From NCBI GenBank assembly GCA_031550725.1, contig JAVBOH010000008.1, forward strand, positions 1 to 64,000: a stretch of 64,000 bases of DNA, in the 5' to 3' direction. Source of the stretch: UBA946 sp031550725 (GTDB lineage Bacteria > Bacillota > Clostridia > Oscillospirales > Ruminococcaceae). The notes below the pieces were generated by a model, which was given only the letters and a program-made list of their open reading frames with translations, had not been told where the DNA came from and made no database searches. A program made the position numbers and the translations under genes. The first letter of the stretch is position 1. Every line of letters begins with the position of its first letter. This document shows positions 24,471-32,855 of this stretch, piece by piece.

Positions 24471-26467
24471 ATGAATTCCTCCTCTGCTTCTGTTTTCTGT
24501 TCATCTGCTGTAATAGCATTACCCTGCTCTTTTTCATACTGTTCAATAGCATCAGCAGTATTTGTATTCTGCTGTGCATCTGATGTCGATTTTGGGTCAA
24601 GAGCAGTATCATTCTGAACATCAGGCTGTGTTTCTGTTGTTTGTATATTTATAGCAGGCATTTTTGACATTTTAGGCTTACTTGCAGTAATCTTTGCAAT
24701 TGCTGGTTTCCATAGATTAATGCTCATAAATATGACAGCGCAAAGTCCAAGTACAGCTAAAACAAGAATAATCACACCGATAATGCCAACAACATTAACC
24801 TTTTCCACAACAAAACCTATATATGCCGTACCATTGCTGAACGTACCAACAATATCATTGCTTTTCAACACAGCAGTATCTGATGCTTCGCTGTCAGATG
24901 AGCCAAAGCTAATATTACTGTTTTCAGTAAGCTTAATATCCGAGCCAGCTGATGGCTTAAACACGATATTAACATCATCATAACCGGTAATAGCATAAGT
25001 ATTTATAACCATTTCATAAGCATATGTTTTCTTGAAAGGATTGCCGTTGTTAAGCTTAAGTTCTGTAAGTGAACATTTAGCTTTTTCTCCAGTCAGGTTT
25101 AAAACAAATTCTTTATATCTGTTTTCAATAGTTTCATTATCAGAAAGTCCTAAATCAATAGTATAAACAGTCATATCATCCTTAGTACTTTCTTTTATCT
25201 TAGCACCATCAGGCAAGCTGTCCTTCAAACGTGAAAATGCAATTTCCTTTGCAATAGACAGCATATCCTGAGGTACTGCAAATGATATGCCAATACCAAA
25301 CTTTTTGCCTGAAACTTCAGGTAAAAGAACTATATCATCATAATCAACGTTCCATGAAAAAGCAATTTCATAATCATCTGAACTTAATTCATGATAGTAA
25401 TACAAAACACCGTCATCATCACGGGTGTTTTTTGTACTGGAAAAATAATCACCTTCAATTTTTTGAACTCCATCATAAAGATAGAAAGCAGATTCAACCT
25501 TTGTATAATATGAAGTTGTATCAACATAGTAAGACGCATCAGCACTTTCAGAAATACCGATAATAACCTTACCCTTGTTGTTAACATCAGCCTTTATATC
25601 CACTGCAAACTTAGTGCTGTCATCACAAAGAATTTTCCCTGTCGCAGATGCAATCTGTGCATCAGTAAAATTATTCATTGTTATGATATAAGTCTTCATA
25701 TCGTCTGATGTTTCTTCAGTAAGAACAGCACCCTCGCTCAAAAGACCGTTCAAATGTGCAGTTACATCAATATCGGCATTGCTAAGGTTAGTGAGAGTTG
25801 ATGTTTTAAACTCAAACTTAATAACCCTGTCAAAATTCCCACTTGATAGGAAATATGTATTAATATAAATCTTGTTTGCGTAATTTTCAATAGTATCTTT
25901 TAGCTTAAGCTTATTATTGCTGTCATGTTCTGTGCCGTTAAACACAATGGTATTTGTACCATTACTGAACCAGTCACTTTCACTTGTGGATGAAACTATA
26001 CCATCTGTACGAAGTCCATATTTTAACCAGCCTAGCATATCAATGGAAGTATAATTCTCCTCAAAATGCAGATTAGAATTAAATGGTGTGCTGATATTAA
26101 CATATGTAATCTCAGTTGTTATTTTATTATCTGGATTTGCTGAGAAAATTTTCTCCATTTTTGTGCGGTAATCATCAATATTGCTGAATGCCATTGTAAA
26201 TGTCAATGTAACCTTGTCAGCAGACGATGATATTTTATATGTCATTGGTGATGGAAGATATGCCTTGATTGTAGCTTCAAGAGCCGCCTGACCACCTGTA
26301 ATATACTTATCAAAATCATCTTTTGATAATGTACAGGTTGTGATTTTTTCGCCACTGAAATTATTATCAGCACTAAGCTTTGTATCAACAGTTGCACCGC
26401 AACCTGTCAATATCAGTGCAAATACTGCAAGAATTCCGCACAGCAATACTTTTTTTAACGTATTCAT
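24467..26467 (-). CDS. Large lipoprotein with C-terminal membrane anchor, unknown
   Basis: A 666-residue protein. A lipoprotein signal (KKVLLCGILAVFALILTGC) puts the lipidated Cys near residue 23. About 520 extracytoplasmic residues follow, in which a pattern (SADKVTLTFTMAFSNIDDYRTKM, DDMKTYIITMNNFTDAQIAS, KDDMTVYTIDLGLSDNETI) suggests three related units that read a variable then convert it to a D-rich turn. A membrane helix (VVGIIGVIILVLAVLGLCAVIFMS, about 553-577) and an acidic, Gln/Thr-rich cytoplasmic tail close it. A lipid anchor plus a C-terminal helix with a cytosolic tail is unusual. The unit style loosely recalls LppM-type lipoproteins, but I cannot assign it. It is the first gene of a two-gene operon. 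Confidence 0.72.
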   Translation of the reverse strand: MNTLKKVLLCGILAVFALILTGCGATVDTKLSADNNFSGEKITTCTLSKDDFDKYITGGQAALEATIKAYLPSPMTYKISSSADKVTLTFTMAFSNIDDYRTKMEKIFSANPDNKITTEITYVNISTPFNSNLHFEENYTSIDMLGWLKYGLRTDGIVSSTSESDWFSNGTNTIVFNGTEHDSNNKLKLKDTIENYANKIYINTYFLSSGNFDRVIKFEFKTSTLTNLSNADIDVTAHLNGLLSEGAVLTEETSDDMKTYIITMNNFTDAQIASATGKILCDDSTKFAVDIKADVNNKGKVIIGISESADASYYVDTTSYYTKVESAFYLYDGVQKIEGDYFSSTKNTRDDDGVLYYYHELSSDDYEIAFSWNVDYDDIVLLPEVSGKKFGIGISFAVPQDMLSIAKEIAFSRLKDSLPDGAKIKESTKDDMTVYTIDLGLSDNETIENRYKEFVLNLTGEKAKCSLTELKLNNGNPFKKTYAYEMVINTYAITGYDDVNIVFKPSAGSDIKLTENSNISFGSSDSEASDTAVLKSNDIVGTFSNGTAYIGFVVEKVNVVGIIGVIILVLAVLGLCAVIFMSINLWKPAIAKITASKPKMSKMPAINIQTTETQPDVQNDTALDPKSTSDAQQNTNTADAIEQYEKEQGNAITADEQKTEAEEEFI

Positions 26468-26965
26468 TAATTAAATACCCCTTTCAATTTTTATTTATAT
26501 GCTTAGAAAAGATTATACTTCATTATCGCCGATTTCTTTTATGCATTAACTGCAAAACATTTTAACATCCCCTTCAAGCTAAAAAATTTAGTTTAATAAA
26601 TTAACATTAATTAAAAGTACATAACTTTAATAATTATAACATTTTATTTTATAAAAAACAACATAATTCATGATGTCTTTTTTCACAAATTAAGGATACC
26701 TTGTTAAATCGTTCTTAGCAAAATATCATAAAATTACACTTAATCGTTTGATATTGTAAAATTTTTATAATTCCCTTGCAATAATTATTGGATAATGTTA
26801 CAATATGAGTATTGTGGGTTTTAATGTTATTGTAAAAAATGCAATGCTAGCTCTAATTTTTGTAATGCATTACAGATTGTGTTACGGTATTGCATAAAAT
26901 TTACAGCATATTCCCTTTTTAATGCGAAATATTTAAAATAAAATTATTTTAAGGAGTGTTTTACA
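26468..26965 (+). promoter_or_regulatory. Promoter and operator region of cellobiose phosphorylase
   Basis: TTGCAA (26776-26781), 17 bases, TACAAT (26799-26804) is a promoter candidate. The leader of about 150 bases has a perfect 14-base palindrome, TGTAATGCATTACA (26861-26874), and related half-sites (GTAATGCA, GGTATTGCATAA) that could be a regulator site. The rest of the gap, up to the divergent lipoprotein start, is AT-rich, with a TATAAT for the reverse gene near 26513. Confidence 0.55.
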
Positions 26966-29374
26966 ATGAATTACGGACATTTTGAACTTGAGAAAAAAGA
27001 GTATGTCATTACAAAACCTGACACACCTGCACCTTGGGCGAACTATTTAGGTTCACCAGAATATGGTGCTATGATATCGAACAACGCTGCTGGATACAGC
27101 TTTGTTAAGTCTGGTGCTAACGGACGTTTGCTAAGATACAGATTTAATACAAACTTAGCTTTGCCAGGCAGATATATCTATATCAGAGATAATGATTCTC
27201 ATGACTATTGGTCAGCATCATGGCAGCCTGTTGGCAAGCCTTTGGACAAGTATAAGAGTGAGTGCCGTCATGGTACTGCATACACTGTTATTTCTGCTGA
27301 ATATGCTGAGGTTAAGTCAGAGGTTACATATTATGTACCACTTAATAAGACATATGAAGTTTGGAGAACAATTATCACAAACCTTTCCGACAAGCCAAAA
27401 AAGCTTTCTGTATATGGTTTCTGTGAGTTCACAAATGAAAATAATTATGAGCAGGATCAGGTAAATCTTCAGTATACACAGTTCATCACAAGAACTACCT
27501 TTGAAGAAAACAAGATTTTGCAGCATATAAATGAAAACAGCGGCAAGGATGAAACCGGCTCGAACCACAGAGAAAGATTTTTCGGTATGGTTGGTGCTGA
27601 TATCTGCGGTTATAACGGCTCACTTGATAACTTTATCGGCAAGTACCGTGATTTCAGCAATCCTATTGCTGTTGAAAGCGGCAGATGTGACAACGTTTTG
27701 AACTACAATGCTAACGCTTGCGGAGCTTTGCAGTCAGCTATTGAGCTTGGTGCAGGCGGTACAGTTGAGCTTATCTATATTGTAGGTCAGAGAGATAATG
27801 TACAGGCTAACGCTATTCTTGATGAATATAAGGTTGCTGGTAAGGTTGATAAGGAAGTTAAGGAGCTTAAGAACTACTGGCATGGTAAACTTTCAAGCCT
27901 CCAGATTAACACTCCAAATGATGCATTCAACAATATGATTAACGTTTGGAACGCATATCAGTGTTTCATTACATTTATCTGGTCAAGAGCAGCATCATTC
28001 ATCTACTGCGGCTTAAGAAACGGTTATGGTTACCGTGATACAGTTCAGGACATTCAGGGTATTATCCACCTTGATCCTGAAATGGCACTTGATAAAATTC
28101 GTTTCATGATTTCTGCACAGGTTGATAACGGCGGTGGCTTGCCACTTGTTAAGTTTGACCACAATGCAGGCCATGAAAATTGTCCTGATGAAAATAATGA
28201 AAATTCTGATTATGCTAAGGCAACAGGTCATCCATCTTACCGTGCTGATGATGCTTTATGGCTGTTCCCAACAATCGTAAAGTATATAGGTGAGAGCGGA
28301 AATAAGGCGTTCTTAGATGAAGTTATCGTTTATGCTAACGGTGGAGATGATACTGTTTACAATCACCTTAAAAAAGCTATTCAGTTCTCGATGGAGCACC
28401 TTGGCAATCATGATATGCCAGCAGGACTTCATGCTGACTGGAACGACTGCTTAAGAATGGGTAAAAAGGGTGAGTCCACATTCGTTGCATTCCAGCTTTA
28501 CTATGCAATGTCTATTATTAAGGGTTATGCAGAGGACAAGGGCGATACTGACTATGTTAAGTATATTGATGATGTTCAGAGCAAGCTAGGCAAGTCACTT
28601 TCTGAGTGCTGGGACGAGGACAGATGGATTCGTGGTATCCGTGAGGACGGCGTTGTTGTTGGTGCCAAGAAAGACCCTGAAGCTAATATGTGGCTCAACC
28701 CACAGAGCTGGGGCGTTATTTCTGGTTTTGCATCAAAGGAACAGGCTGAAAAATCAATGGAAAGCGTTCACGAAATCCTTAACACACCATTTGGTGTTAA
28801 GCTTCTCGAGCCACCATATGTTAAGCACTATTTTGATGGCGCATTAATGCACATCTTTAATCCTGATACAAAAGAAAACGGCGGTATTTTCTCACAGTCA
28901 CAAGGCTGGGCTATTCTTGCTGAATCACTTCTAGGCCATGGTAACAGAGCGTTTGAGTACTTCCTAGAGTCCTCACCTGCTGCAATGAACGACAATGCTG
29001 ACGTTCGTGTACTTGAGCCATATGCTCACGGTCAGTTCACAGAGTCAACTCGTTCACCATTTGAGGGACGTTCACACGTTCATTGGCTAACTGGTACAGC
29101 ATCAACTGTTATGGTTGGATGTGTTGAGGGTATTCTTGGTATGCGTCCTGATGCTGATGGCTTGTGTATTAATCCTGCAATTCCATCTGAATGGGAGTCA
29201 TATACTGTTGAAAAGACATTCCGTGGCAAGCAGCTTTCAATGACATTCAATAACCCACGTCATGCCCAAAGTGGTGTTACAGAGCTTATTCTAAACGGAG
29301 AAAAGCTTGAGGGCAATTATATCCCTGCAAACAAACTTGCTGATGAAAATGAGATTATCGTAACTATCGGTTAA
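26966..29374 (+). CDS. Cellobiose phosphorylase (GH94)
   Basis: An 802-residue glycoside hydrolase family 94 enzyme, which splits cellobiose with phosphate into glucose 1-phosphate and glucose in the cytoplasm. Sequence style and length match clostridial cellobiose phosphorylases: GHFELEKKEYVIT at the start, PAPWANYLGSPEYGAMIS, GYGYRDTVQDIQG, and the catalytic Asp near residue 491 in GLHADWNDCLRMG, then SRSPFEGRSHVHWLTGTAS-type phosphate-site residues. No signal peptide is present. Cellodextrin or related disaccharide phosphorylase is the alternative; the close match throughout favours cellobiose. A strong ribosome site (AAGGAG) and own promoter and terminator make it monocistronic. Confidence 0.9.
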   Translation: MNYGHFELEKKEYVITKPDTPAPWANYLGSPEYGAMISNNAAGYSFVKSGANGRLLRYRFNTNLALPGRYIYIRDNDSHDYWSASWQPVGKPLDKYKSECRHGTAYTVISAEYAEVKSEVTYYVPLNKTYEVWRTIITNLSDKPKKLSVYGFCEFTNENNYEQDQVNLQYTQFITRTTFEENKILQHINENSGKDETGSNHRERFFGMVGADICGYNGSLDNFIGKYRDFSNPIAVESGRCDNVLNYNANACGALQSAIELGAGGTVELIYIVGQRDNVQANAILDEYKVAGKVDKEVKELKNYWHGKLSSLQINTPNDAFNNMINVWNAYQCFITFIWSRAASFIYCGLRNGYGYRDTVQDIQGIIHLDPEMALDKIRFMISAQVDNGGGLPLVKFDHNAGHENCPDENNENSDYAKATGHPSYRADDALWLFPTIVKYIGESGNKAFLDEVIVYANGGDDTVYNHLKKAIQFSMEHLGNHDMPAGLHADWNDCLRMGKKGESTFVAFQLYYAMSIIKGYAEDKGDTDYVKYIDDVQSKLGKSLSECWDEDRWIRGIREDGVVVGAKKDPEANMWLNPQSWGVISGFASKEQAEKSMESVHEILNTPFGVKLLEPPYVKHYFDGALMHIFNPDTKENGGIFSQSQGWAILAESLLGHGNRAFEYFLESSPAAMNDNADVRVLEPYAHGQFTESTRSPFEGRSHVHWLTGTASTVMVGCVEGILGMRPDADGLCINPAIPSEWESYTVEKTFRGKQLSMTFNNPRHAQSGVTELILNGEKLEGNYIPANKLADENEIIVTIG

Positions 29375-29384
29375 TAAAACTTTC

Positions 29385-29415
29385 AAGGGGATTGTTCAAC
29401 ATGAACAATCCCCTT
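29385..29415 (+). terminator. Terminator after cellobiose phosphorylase
   Basis: A 14-bp perfect stem, AAGGGGATTGTTCA with TGAACAATCCCCTT, is followed by TTTTG. Confidence 0.92.
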
Positions 29416-29433
29416 TTTTGTGCAATATACAAG

Positions 29434-29460
29434 AAGCCGCATGAAAAACTCATGCGGCTT
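29434..29460 (-). terminator. Terminator of the distal pilin gene
   Basis: AAGCCGCATGA pairs perfectly with TCATGCGGCTT across 5 bases, just past the reverse-strand pilin stop. The T-tract after it is poor. Confidence 0.65.
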
Positions 29461-29465
29461 TAAAG

Positions 29466-29945
29466 TTAAATCAAAGGACTGCATCCCAATTTTATACCCA
29501 GCTTAAAATTATCCTTAACATCTTCTAGTGACATCTGCTGAACCATTGCAGGTGTGACAGGCGTATCGCTCCATACAGCAAAAGTGCAGCCATATCCACC
29601 AGTATCGACCATAAAACCAAAATAACCTTTAAACTCATCACCAAGATAATTCGATAAATCACAATCATCGCCGGCACCGTTAGGATGACCAATGCAATCA
29701 CTCGAACCAGTATAAATACCATTAGACAACACTTGGTAGCTCCGATTACCAGCGTGTAAATCAGTGAGAGCAAGCTGAGCACCTGCATATACTGACTTAG
29801 CATTTGCATTATACTTAGCAACATTTGCATCTCTTACAAAATTCAACATGGATGGTATAAGAATTGCTGCAAGTATTGCAAGAATTGCAATAACAACAAT
29901 AAGCTCAATTAATGTAAATCCCCGTATATTTTTATAAATTTTCAT
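29466..29945 (-). CDS. Type IV pilin paralogue
   Basis: A prepilin of about 159 residues. The class III leader MKIYKNIRG is cut before FTLIELIVVIAILAILAAIL, with Glu5 present. A conserved helix (FVRDANVAKYNANAKSVYAG) leads to a C-terminal globular head. The head shares YLGDxxxG and the FAVW strand with the major pilin at 31045 and also has four Cys (SDC, DDC, GGYGC, LGC), so disulfides are likely. The ATG at 29945 was chosen because it gives a normal short leader. It has its own promoter at 30009-30037, which suggests separate regulation from the major pilin. Confidence 0.87.
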   Translation of the reverse strand: MKIYKNIRGFTLIELIVVIAILAILAAILIPSMLNFVRDANVAKYNANAKSVYAGAQLALTDLHAGNRSYQVLSNGIYTGSSDCIGHPNGAGDDCDLSNYLGDEFKGYFGFMVDTGGYGCTFAVWSDTPVTPAMVQQMSLEDVKDNFKLGIKLGCSPLI

Positions 29946-30008
29946 ACTAACACACCCCAAGTTAAAGTATAATTATCACAATATTAAATCACTAATTATG
30001 TTAATAAA

Positions 30009-30037
30009 ATAATACACTATAATGCTTACAAAGTCAA
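30009..30037 (-). promoter_or_regulatory. Promoter of the distal pilin
   Basis: On the reverse strand, TTGACT (30037-30032), 17 bases, TATTAT (30014-30009), about 65 bases before the pilin start. Confidence 0.75.
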
Positions 30038-30051
30038 GTAAATACAAGAAA

Positions 30052-30085
30052 ATACCTATACAAAAAGAAATTTTTGTATAGGTAT
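30052..30085 (-). terminator. Terminator after C39-like peptidase gene
   Basis: A 15-bp perfect stem (ATACCTATACAAAAA) with a 4-base loop; TTTTCTTG follows on the reverse strand. Confidence 0.9.
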
Positions 30086-30117
30086 ACAATTAAACATATA
30101 ATAATTGTAGTTTAAAA

Positions 30118-30975
30118 TCAATCCAATCCAATTTCCCAAATAGTTTCAAGCTCTGGAGCCAGCTCCTCATAAGACCAACTTTTTTGGCTGCGTTCTAAAC
30201 TGTTAGGATCATTAACACGAAAAGTATCAGTGGCTTTATCATAGCCACTAAGTAAAACCGCATGACCACTTGATGTAAAAACACCTACACGGCAGCTAAC
30301 TACAAAGTAATGTCCTTTTTCCAATGCATTAATCACAAGTTCTTTTTCGGGCATAATAAATGCTTTATCGTCACGATAATCATATTCAGTGCATGAAAAA
30401 CCATACCTGTCACAAAACCACTTTACACAATCGATATTAAACCCGCTAATACCACCGAAACCATTTTCAATAAACATTTCAGTAATTATCTTAGGGTCGA
30501 GATCAGCTTTCCCCGTAAAGCCGATATAAGCCATAGTCAGCGTAGTAGGCATACACCCGTTCCAAATTATATATTCACCATAAAAATTCTCGAACGCCCA
30601 TCTGCTGTCAGTCTGCAGCAAAATTGGTGCACCGCCGCTTAATTCTTCAGCAGTGAACGTCATATCTTGATAATCATTTTTATGCTCAGGATATTCAAGC
30701 ATAAAATCCCTGTATAAATCTTTGTTTAAGAAGTAATCACTAATCAGTTGCTCAGGATATTCATCAAAATGCTCTAAGATAAATGCAGAACAATCGTCAT
30801 CTGATGCAGCAAGCTTTTCCTGATATGTTTGATTTTCAGACAAAGGTGTTTCCTGATCTTTAGGAAGATTTTTTACAATTAATAAAACAACAGAGGCAAC
30901 AGCAATTATAATTATTATAACAGCAATTATATCGTGATTAAGCTCTTTTTTTGAAGTTTCATTATTGTTATTCAT
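30118..30975 (-). CDS. C39-like cysteine peptidase, membrane-anchored
   Basis: A 285-residue protein. An N-terminal helix (IIAVIIIIIAVASVVLLIV, about 15-33) anchors an extracytoplasmic Peptidase_C39_2-type domain. The catalytic Cys is in IIWNGCMPTTLTMAY (near 144), His in SSGHAVLLSGYD (near 249), and the acid/amide is in RVNDPN. Such domains cleave after Gly-rich motifs or cross-link proteins, but the substrate is unknown. The gene lies between the major pilin and a pilin paralogue, and the pilin terminator overlaps its ribosome site. It might process or join pilins or other surface proteins; this is position-based inference only. Confidence 0.78.
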   Translation of the reverse strand: MNNNNETSKKELNHDIIAVIIIIIAVASVVLLIVKNLPKDQETPLSENQTYQEKLAASDDDCSAFILEHFDEYPEQLISDYFLNKDLYRDFMLEYPEHKNDYQDMTFTAEELSGGAPILLQTDSRWAFENFYGEYIIWNGCMPTTLTMAYIGFTGKADLDPKIITEMFIENGFGGISGFNIDCVKWFCDRYGFSCTEYDYRDDKAFIMPEKELVINALEKGHYFVVSCRVGVFTSSGHAVLLSGYDKATDTFRVNDPNSLERSQKSWSYEELAPELETIWEIGLD

Positions 30976-30987
30976 ATATACCTCCGA

Positions 30988-31019
30988 AAAAAACCGATGA
31001 AATTAATCATCGGTTTTTT
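30988..31019 (-). terminator. Terminator after major pilin
   Basis: A 13-bp perfect stem (AAAAAACCGATGA) around 6 bases. The T-tract ends next to the ribosome site of the C39-like gene, so that gene probably depends on readthrough. Confidence 0.9.
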
Positions 31020-31044
31020 AAATTTAACTTATTAATTTAATAAA

Positions 31045-31572
31045 TCAAGTCTCAGCTTGTAGTGGGTAACAACCATAAAGTTCGCCGTTCTTTGCAGCAG
31101 AATTCTGAGTTGTCGCATTTACAGGAGCGTCCAAGCCAGAAATTGTAGTAAGAACAGCAGCGCCAGAAGTTGTTTCAGCAGTCCATACACAGAATTCAAC
31201 GGAGTAAGTAGCAAACTTGTATACACAATAAGCAGTGCCGTTGTATGAGTCACCTAGATAATCAAACAAATCAAGCTTAGTTGTTGTGCCAAACTGAACT
31301 TCAATCTTATCACTAACAGCCTTACCAATAGGACCAGCTCTTCTCTGTGAAGCATCTAGAGCAGAAACTGTCTTATTAGCGATACCAGCCTGAGTTAGAG
31401 CAGCAGAACAAGCAGTGTGAACCTGCTTAGCATTACCGTTAGCAGCAGAGATTCTAGCGTTTCTAACGTAACCTAGCATTGAAGGAACGAGGATAGCAGC
31501 TAGAACACCGATGATAGCAATAACAACGATAAGTTCGATAAGTGTAAAGCCCTTAGTCTTTGAATTTCTCAT
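31045..31572 (-). CDS. pilA: Type IV major pilin, PilA-like
   Basis: A 175-residue prepilin. The leader MRNSKTKG is cut before FTLIELIVVIAIIGVLAAIL (Glu5 present), and NARISAANGNAKQVHTA continues the assembly helix. The head has four Cys (TACSAAL, AYCVYKF, VEFCVWT, GELYGCYPL). The coding region has many repeated codons and a neat AGGAG site, as expected of a strongly expressed structural gene. It lies 83 bases after a longer pilin-like gene, with an attenuator hairpin between. I call it the major subunit because it is compact and flanked by strong signals; this is likely, not proven. Confidence 0.88.
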   Translation of the reverse strand: MRNSKTKGFTLIELIVVIAIIGVLAAILVPSMLGYVRNARISAANGNAKQVHTACSAALTQAGIANKTVSALDASQRRAGPIGKAVSDKIEVQFGTTTKLDLFDYLGDSYNGTAYCVYKFATYSVEFCVWTAETTSGAAVLTTISGLDAPVNATTQNSAAKNGELYGCYPLQAET

Positions 31573-31613
31573 GAGAAATTCCTCCTTTTCAATAATTAAA
31601 ATAATGTTTTTAT

Positions 31614-31636
31614 AAAAAGCGATAACCGCGCTTTTT
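31614..31636 (-). terminator. Attenuator between pilin genes
   Basis: AAAAAGCG and CGCTTTTT pair around 7 bases and run into TATAAAA. Partial termination or 5' stabilisation of the major pilin message is possible. Confidence 0.5.
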
Positions 31637-31655
31637 CAAAGAAATAAAGTACCGA

Positions 31656-32507
31656 TTATGTTTCGGTTATTTCATCTGGATCAGGTGTTGCAGGAACAAC
31701 AGGAGGAGGTGCGGGATGAACATATGCCGTGCCCACGGAAGAAGCCATAGGATAATAACCACCTGTTTTTGTTTTATCTTTTTTGTAGAAATCTAATTGA
31801 TTATCATAGTCATAACAACCCATAAAAATCTTAGCTTTATCAGTTGCAGGAGAACTAGTAACCCAGTTCATTTTATCGACAAAAAATGTAAAGTCGGAAA
31901 CATTATCCATAATAGGATAATAAACAACCGAGTCAACAAGATAATTTTCATAATCAATAAAAACTAAAAATATGCCGTCAATCATTTTACCAAAGTTGCT
32001 CTCAATTTGAGTAACAAGCTTTTTATAAACATCCTCAGCTTTAGTATCAGTTGCATTAGTGGCAGTTAAACCATCTCCGCCAGGTGCTGGTGTTGGCAGT
32101 CTTGTAATGTCATCGGCAATTGCAACCTTTGTTGTAGTGCTTGTATCGTTATCGTAAATAGAAGTTATTGAAATAACTTTATCAACTTTACCTTCAACAA
32201 TGACAAAGCTGATGGTAGCATAAGTAACATTTTTTGATGAATACGCTTGAGTCAGAAGATCATCGGCGTCAACGCATTCATCATTCTGATAAATCTCCCA
32301 GTTAATCAAGCAGTTCTGCATTCCAGTATAAGCCATCTGAGCATTCTTGTTATAAGCCTCAAGGTTAGCATCTCTGATAAAACCTGGCATAAACAAAGAA
32401 ACCATAGACATCAATATACCGATAATTGCAATAACAACTATCAGCTCAACTAATGTAAACGCCTTTAAAGTTTTGCGCTTTTTTAGCACGTCTTGATAAG
32501 AATTCAA
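31656..32507 (-). CDS. Type IV pilin-like protein
   Basis: A 283-residue prepilin-type protein. The leader MNSYQDVLKKRKTLKA is longer than usual and ends in Ala instead of Gly before FTLVELIVVIAIIGILMSM, with Glu5 present; PilD tolerates Ala at -1 in some systems. The helix FIRDANLEAYNKNAQMAYTG matches the two other pilins. The head is larger and ends in a Pro-rich tail (HPAPPPVVPATPDPDE), suggesting exposure at the tip or surface. The TTG start has GGAGGGGAG 6 bases upstream. It has a consensus promoter at 32567-32595. Confidence 0.85.
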   Translation of the reverse strand: MNSYQDVLKKRKTLKAFTLVELIVVIAIIGILMSMVSLFMPGFIRDANLEAYNKNAQMAYTGMQNCLINWEIYQNDECVDADDLLTQAYSSKNVTYATISFVIVEGKVDKVISITSIYDNDTSTTTKVAIADDITRLPTPAPGGDGLTATNATDTKAEDVYKKLVTQIESNFGKMIDGIFLVFIDYENYLVDSVVYYPIMDNVSDFTFFVDKMNWVTSSPATDKAKIFMGCYDYDNQLDFYKKDKTKTGGYYPMASSVGTAYVHPAPPPVVPATPDPDEITET

Positions 32508-32566
32508 TGGACTCCCCTCCTGATAAGTCTATAAAGCGAATCATTCGGATGTTCCTCACTGTCATT

Positions 32567-32595
32567 ATTATATATCATTATATTAGAGATGTCAA
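32567..32595 (-). promoter_or_regulatory. Consensus promoter for the pilin pair
   Basis: On the reverse strand, TTGACA (32595-32590), exactly 17 bases, TATAAT (32572-32567): both hexamers are perfect. The start codon of the 283-residue pilin is about 50 bases beyond. The remainder of the 348-base gap is AT-rich and otherwise featureless. Confidence 0.9.
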
Positions 32596-32855
32596 TAGAA
32601 ATATGAGTTTTTTTTCACTAATTTTGTGAATTTGTATATTTCTTCTTTGAAAGTCTAATATTAGCAATATTTTTCGTCGTTTTAACTAAATTCTGTACAA
32701 GTTGACGAAATGCATACAGTAATATAGACAACAATAATACATTTTGTATATATAGACATAGAGAAGCATCGAATGACAAATAATTGTTAAACTATAAAAA
32801 CTATAATTATCATAGCTTTATGTAATAATAAAAAGTGCAGTTTTTATATAATTTT

